Shown here in pieces: positions 24,853 through 25,591 of a stretch of DNA of 25,591 nucleotides. How positions within the stretch are numbered: the stretch's first letter is position 1; each line of letters begins with the position of its first letter. The DNA is taken from positions 1 to 25,591 of the forward strand of contig JANQHB010000038.1 in NCBI GenBank assembly GCA_028277225.1, given 5' to 3'. The notes beneath the pieces were generated by a model. It saw nothing but the letters and a program-made list of their open reading frames with translations. It searched no databases and was not told the origin of the DNA. The translations under genes and the position numbers were made by a program. The stretch is from Chlorobium sp. (GTDB taxonomy: Bacteria; Bacteroidota; Chlorobiia; Chlorobiales; Chlorobiaceae).

Positions 24853-25350
24853 TCATCCTTTGGACTTTCCGAAAAGAGCGAGCCATCGATCCACCTCTTT
24901 CTGATGAAGATGACCCTGGTCGTATTTTTTTCGATAAAATCCGTTTTCCGGGTCCCTCTTTTCCTCTCTGCCAGGAGCGATACAGGTCTTGATGAAGGTT
25001 TCAGAAAGCATATATGACGCTCCGTATGCAGATGCGTGACGGCATATATAGCGGTCTGAGGAGACAATGGTGAGCTCCGATGCGCTGCCGTCCAGGGAGG
25101 AAAGACAGTCTATGATCCAGTCGTCGGCAGTCTGCCCTTTTCTGGTAAAAATTCTGTTGAGGACACCATGCTCGTGGTGCTTTCTCCTGGTATTCTGTCC
25201 GTCATAAACAATCGTCACCCGTGTTTTTTCCGACACCTGGAAATTCATGAGCAGCGATTCGGTCCGTTCACGCATATGTTCGAGCGGGCGGTCAATCGTA
25301 TCCTCAAAAAGTTTGTGGAGGAGGTTGTAGCCGTCAATGATATATTCCAT
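24853..25350 (-). CDS. NYN-domain (YacP/Rae1-like) protein
   Basis: This is a PIN-like/NYN nuclease fold. In Firmicutes the related YacP (Rae1) is a ribosome-associated endoribonuclease. The 165-residue protein begins MEYIIDGYNLLHKL, with the first conserved Asp. It continues VTIVYDGQN, then TADDWIIDCL and LTIVSSDRYI, giving the acidic cluster expected for metal binding. The ATG at 25350 is placed 5 bases after AAGGAG. Upstream in-frame codons could extend it to 174 aa without such a signal. Ribonuclease activity is inferred from the family. It is the first gene of the minus-strand run, and the 134-bp repeat lies about 100 bp upstream. Confidence 0.85.
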   Translation of the reverse strand: MEYIIDGYNLLHKLFEDTIDRPLEHMRERTESLLMNFQVSEKTRVTIVYDGQNTRRKHHEHGVLNRIFTRKGQTADDWIIDCLSSLDGSASELTIVSSDRYICRHASAYGASYMLSETFIKTCIAPGREEKRDPENGFYRKKYDQGHLHQKEVDRWLALFGKSKG

Positions 25351-25452
25351 GCTGCTCCTTGTCACACCGCAATTCATCCGGTAGTCATCATTTTCTTCTC
25401 AGGCACTGTTTCGGCTGCTGTTCATTGCCGTAAGGTACGAATAATAACAAAA

Positions 25453-25586
25453 CCTAAACTGAGCGTCCCGACTTGTCGGGATGCTCCATTACAGTAAGCA
25501 TATTAAAAACTATCTGTTATGCTGTGTTTGTAAAAGGATTATCCATCACCTGTCGGGTGAGTGTGAAAACTGATAAAGAGCCGCAT
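25453..25586 (-). repeat. 134-bp dispersed repeat, copy 3 (inverted)
   Basis: This is the reverse-complement counterpart of 15982-16115, aligning over 134 positions with no gap. The hairpin GAGCGTCCCGAC / GTCGGGATGCTC (25461-25472 and 25475-25486) and the CCTAAACT tail form its left end here. CACCTGTCGGGTG (25547-25559) and GATAAAGAGCCG (25572-25583) form the other end. It sits upstream of the NYN-domain gene and may extend past the window edge. Confidence 0.75.
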
Positions 25587-25591
25587 TTTTT

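Overview
The window looks like the chromosomal replication-origin region of a green sulfur bacterium (Chlorobiaceae; Chlorobium, Chlorobaculum or Prosthecochloris type). This rests on gene content and order: dnaA, dnaN, recF and a DUF721/DciA-like gene read leftward. Across a DnaA-box-rich gap, rpmH, rnpA, yidD and yidC read rightward. A sulfide-oxidising flavocytochrome c pair (fccA-fccB), a flavodiiron protein and a bacterial family-B DNA polymerase lie nearby. Genus and species are inference.

Layout. 1-1.8 kb: fccB and fccA (minus strand) for periplasmic sulfide oxidation, with a hairpin terminator downstream. 1.8-2.44 kb: a gap holding a candidate small structured RNA (minus strand), an AT-rich stretch and a near-consensus parS site. 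2.44-6.76 kb: mnmG and a family-B DNA polymerase (plus strand), with a perfect 16-bp parS palindrome between them. 7.0-8.26 kb: a flavodiiron protein ending at a strong terminator. 8.36-12.8 kb: the minus-strand replication cluster dnaA-dnaN-recF-DUF721. 12.8-13.2 kb: the likely oriC, with a second DnaA-box cluster between dnaA and dnaN, so the origin may be bipartite. 13.2-15.9 kb: the plus-strand rpmH-rnpA-yidD-yidC cluster. 16.3-18.7 kb: a ROK sugar kinase translationally coupled to a 23S rRNA uracil methyltransferase. 18.9-20.1 kb: an SRPBCC protein and a SagB-type oxidoreductase. 20.2-25.35 kb: a minus-strand run of WXXGXW-repeat lipoprotein, YkvA-like DUF1232 protein, rhomboid protease, pgk, mltG, AroQ-type chorismate mutase and a NYN-domain RNase-like protein.

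The core genes are conventional. The less expected signals are non-coding. (1) Two parS-like sites bracket mnmG, and one overlaps the first possible start codon of the polymerase. (2) An apparently undescribed dispersed repeat of 134 bp aligns without gaps between two inverted copies (15982-16115 and 25453-25586), and a third locus (21200-21234) keeps only its terminal hairpin. (3) A promoter-hairpin-terminator unit lies upstream of fccA and could be an sRNA or a regulatory leader. (4) DnaA boxes occur on both sides of dnaA. I saw no tRNA, rRNA, CRISPR array, transposase or phage gene.
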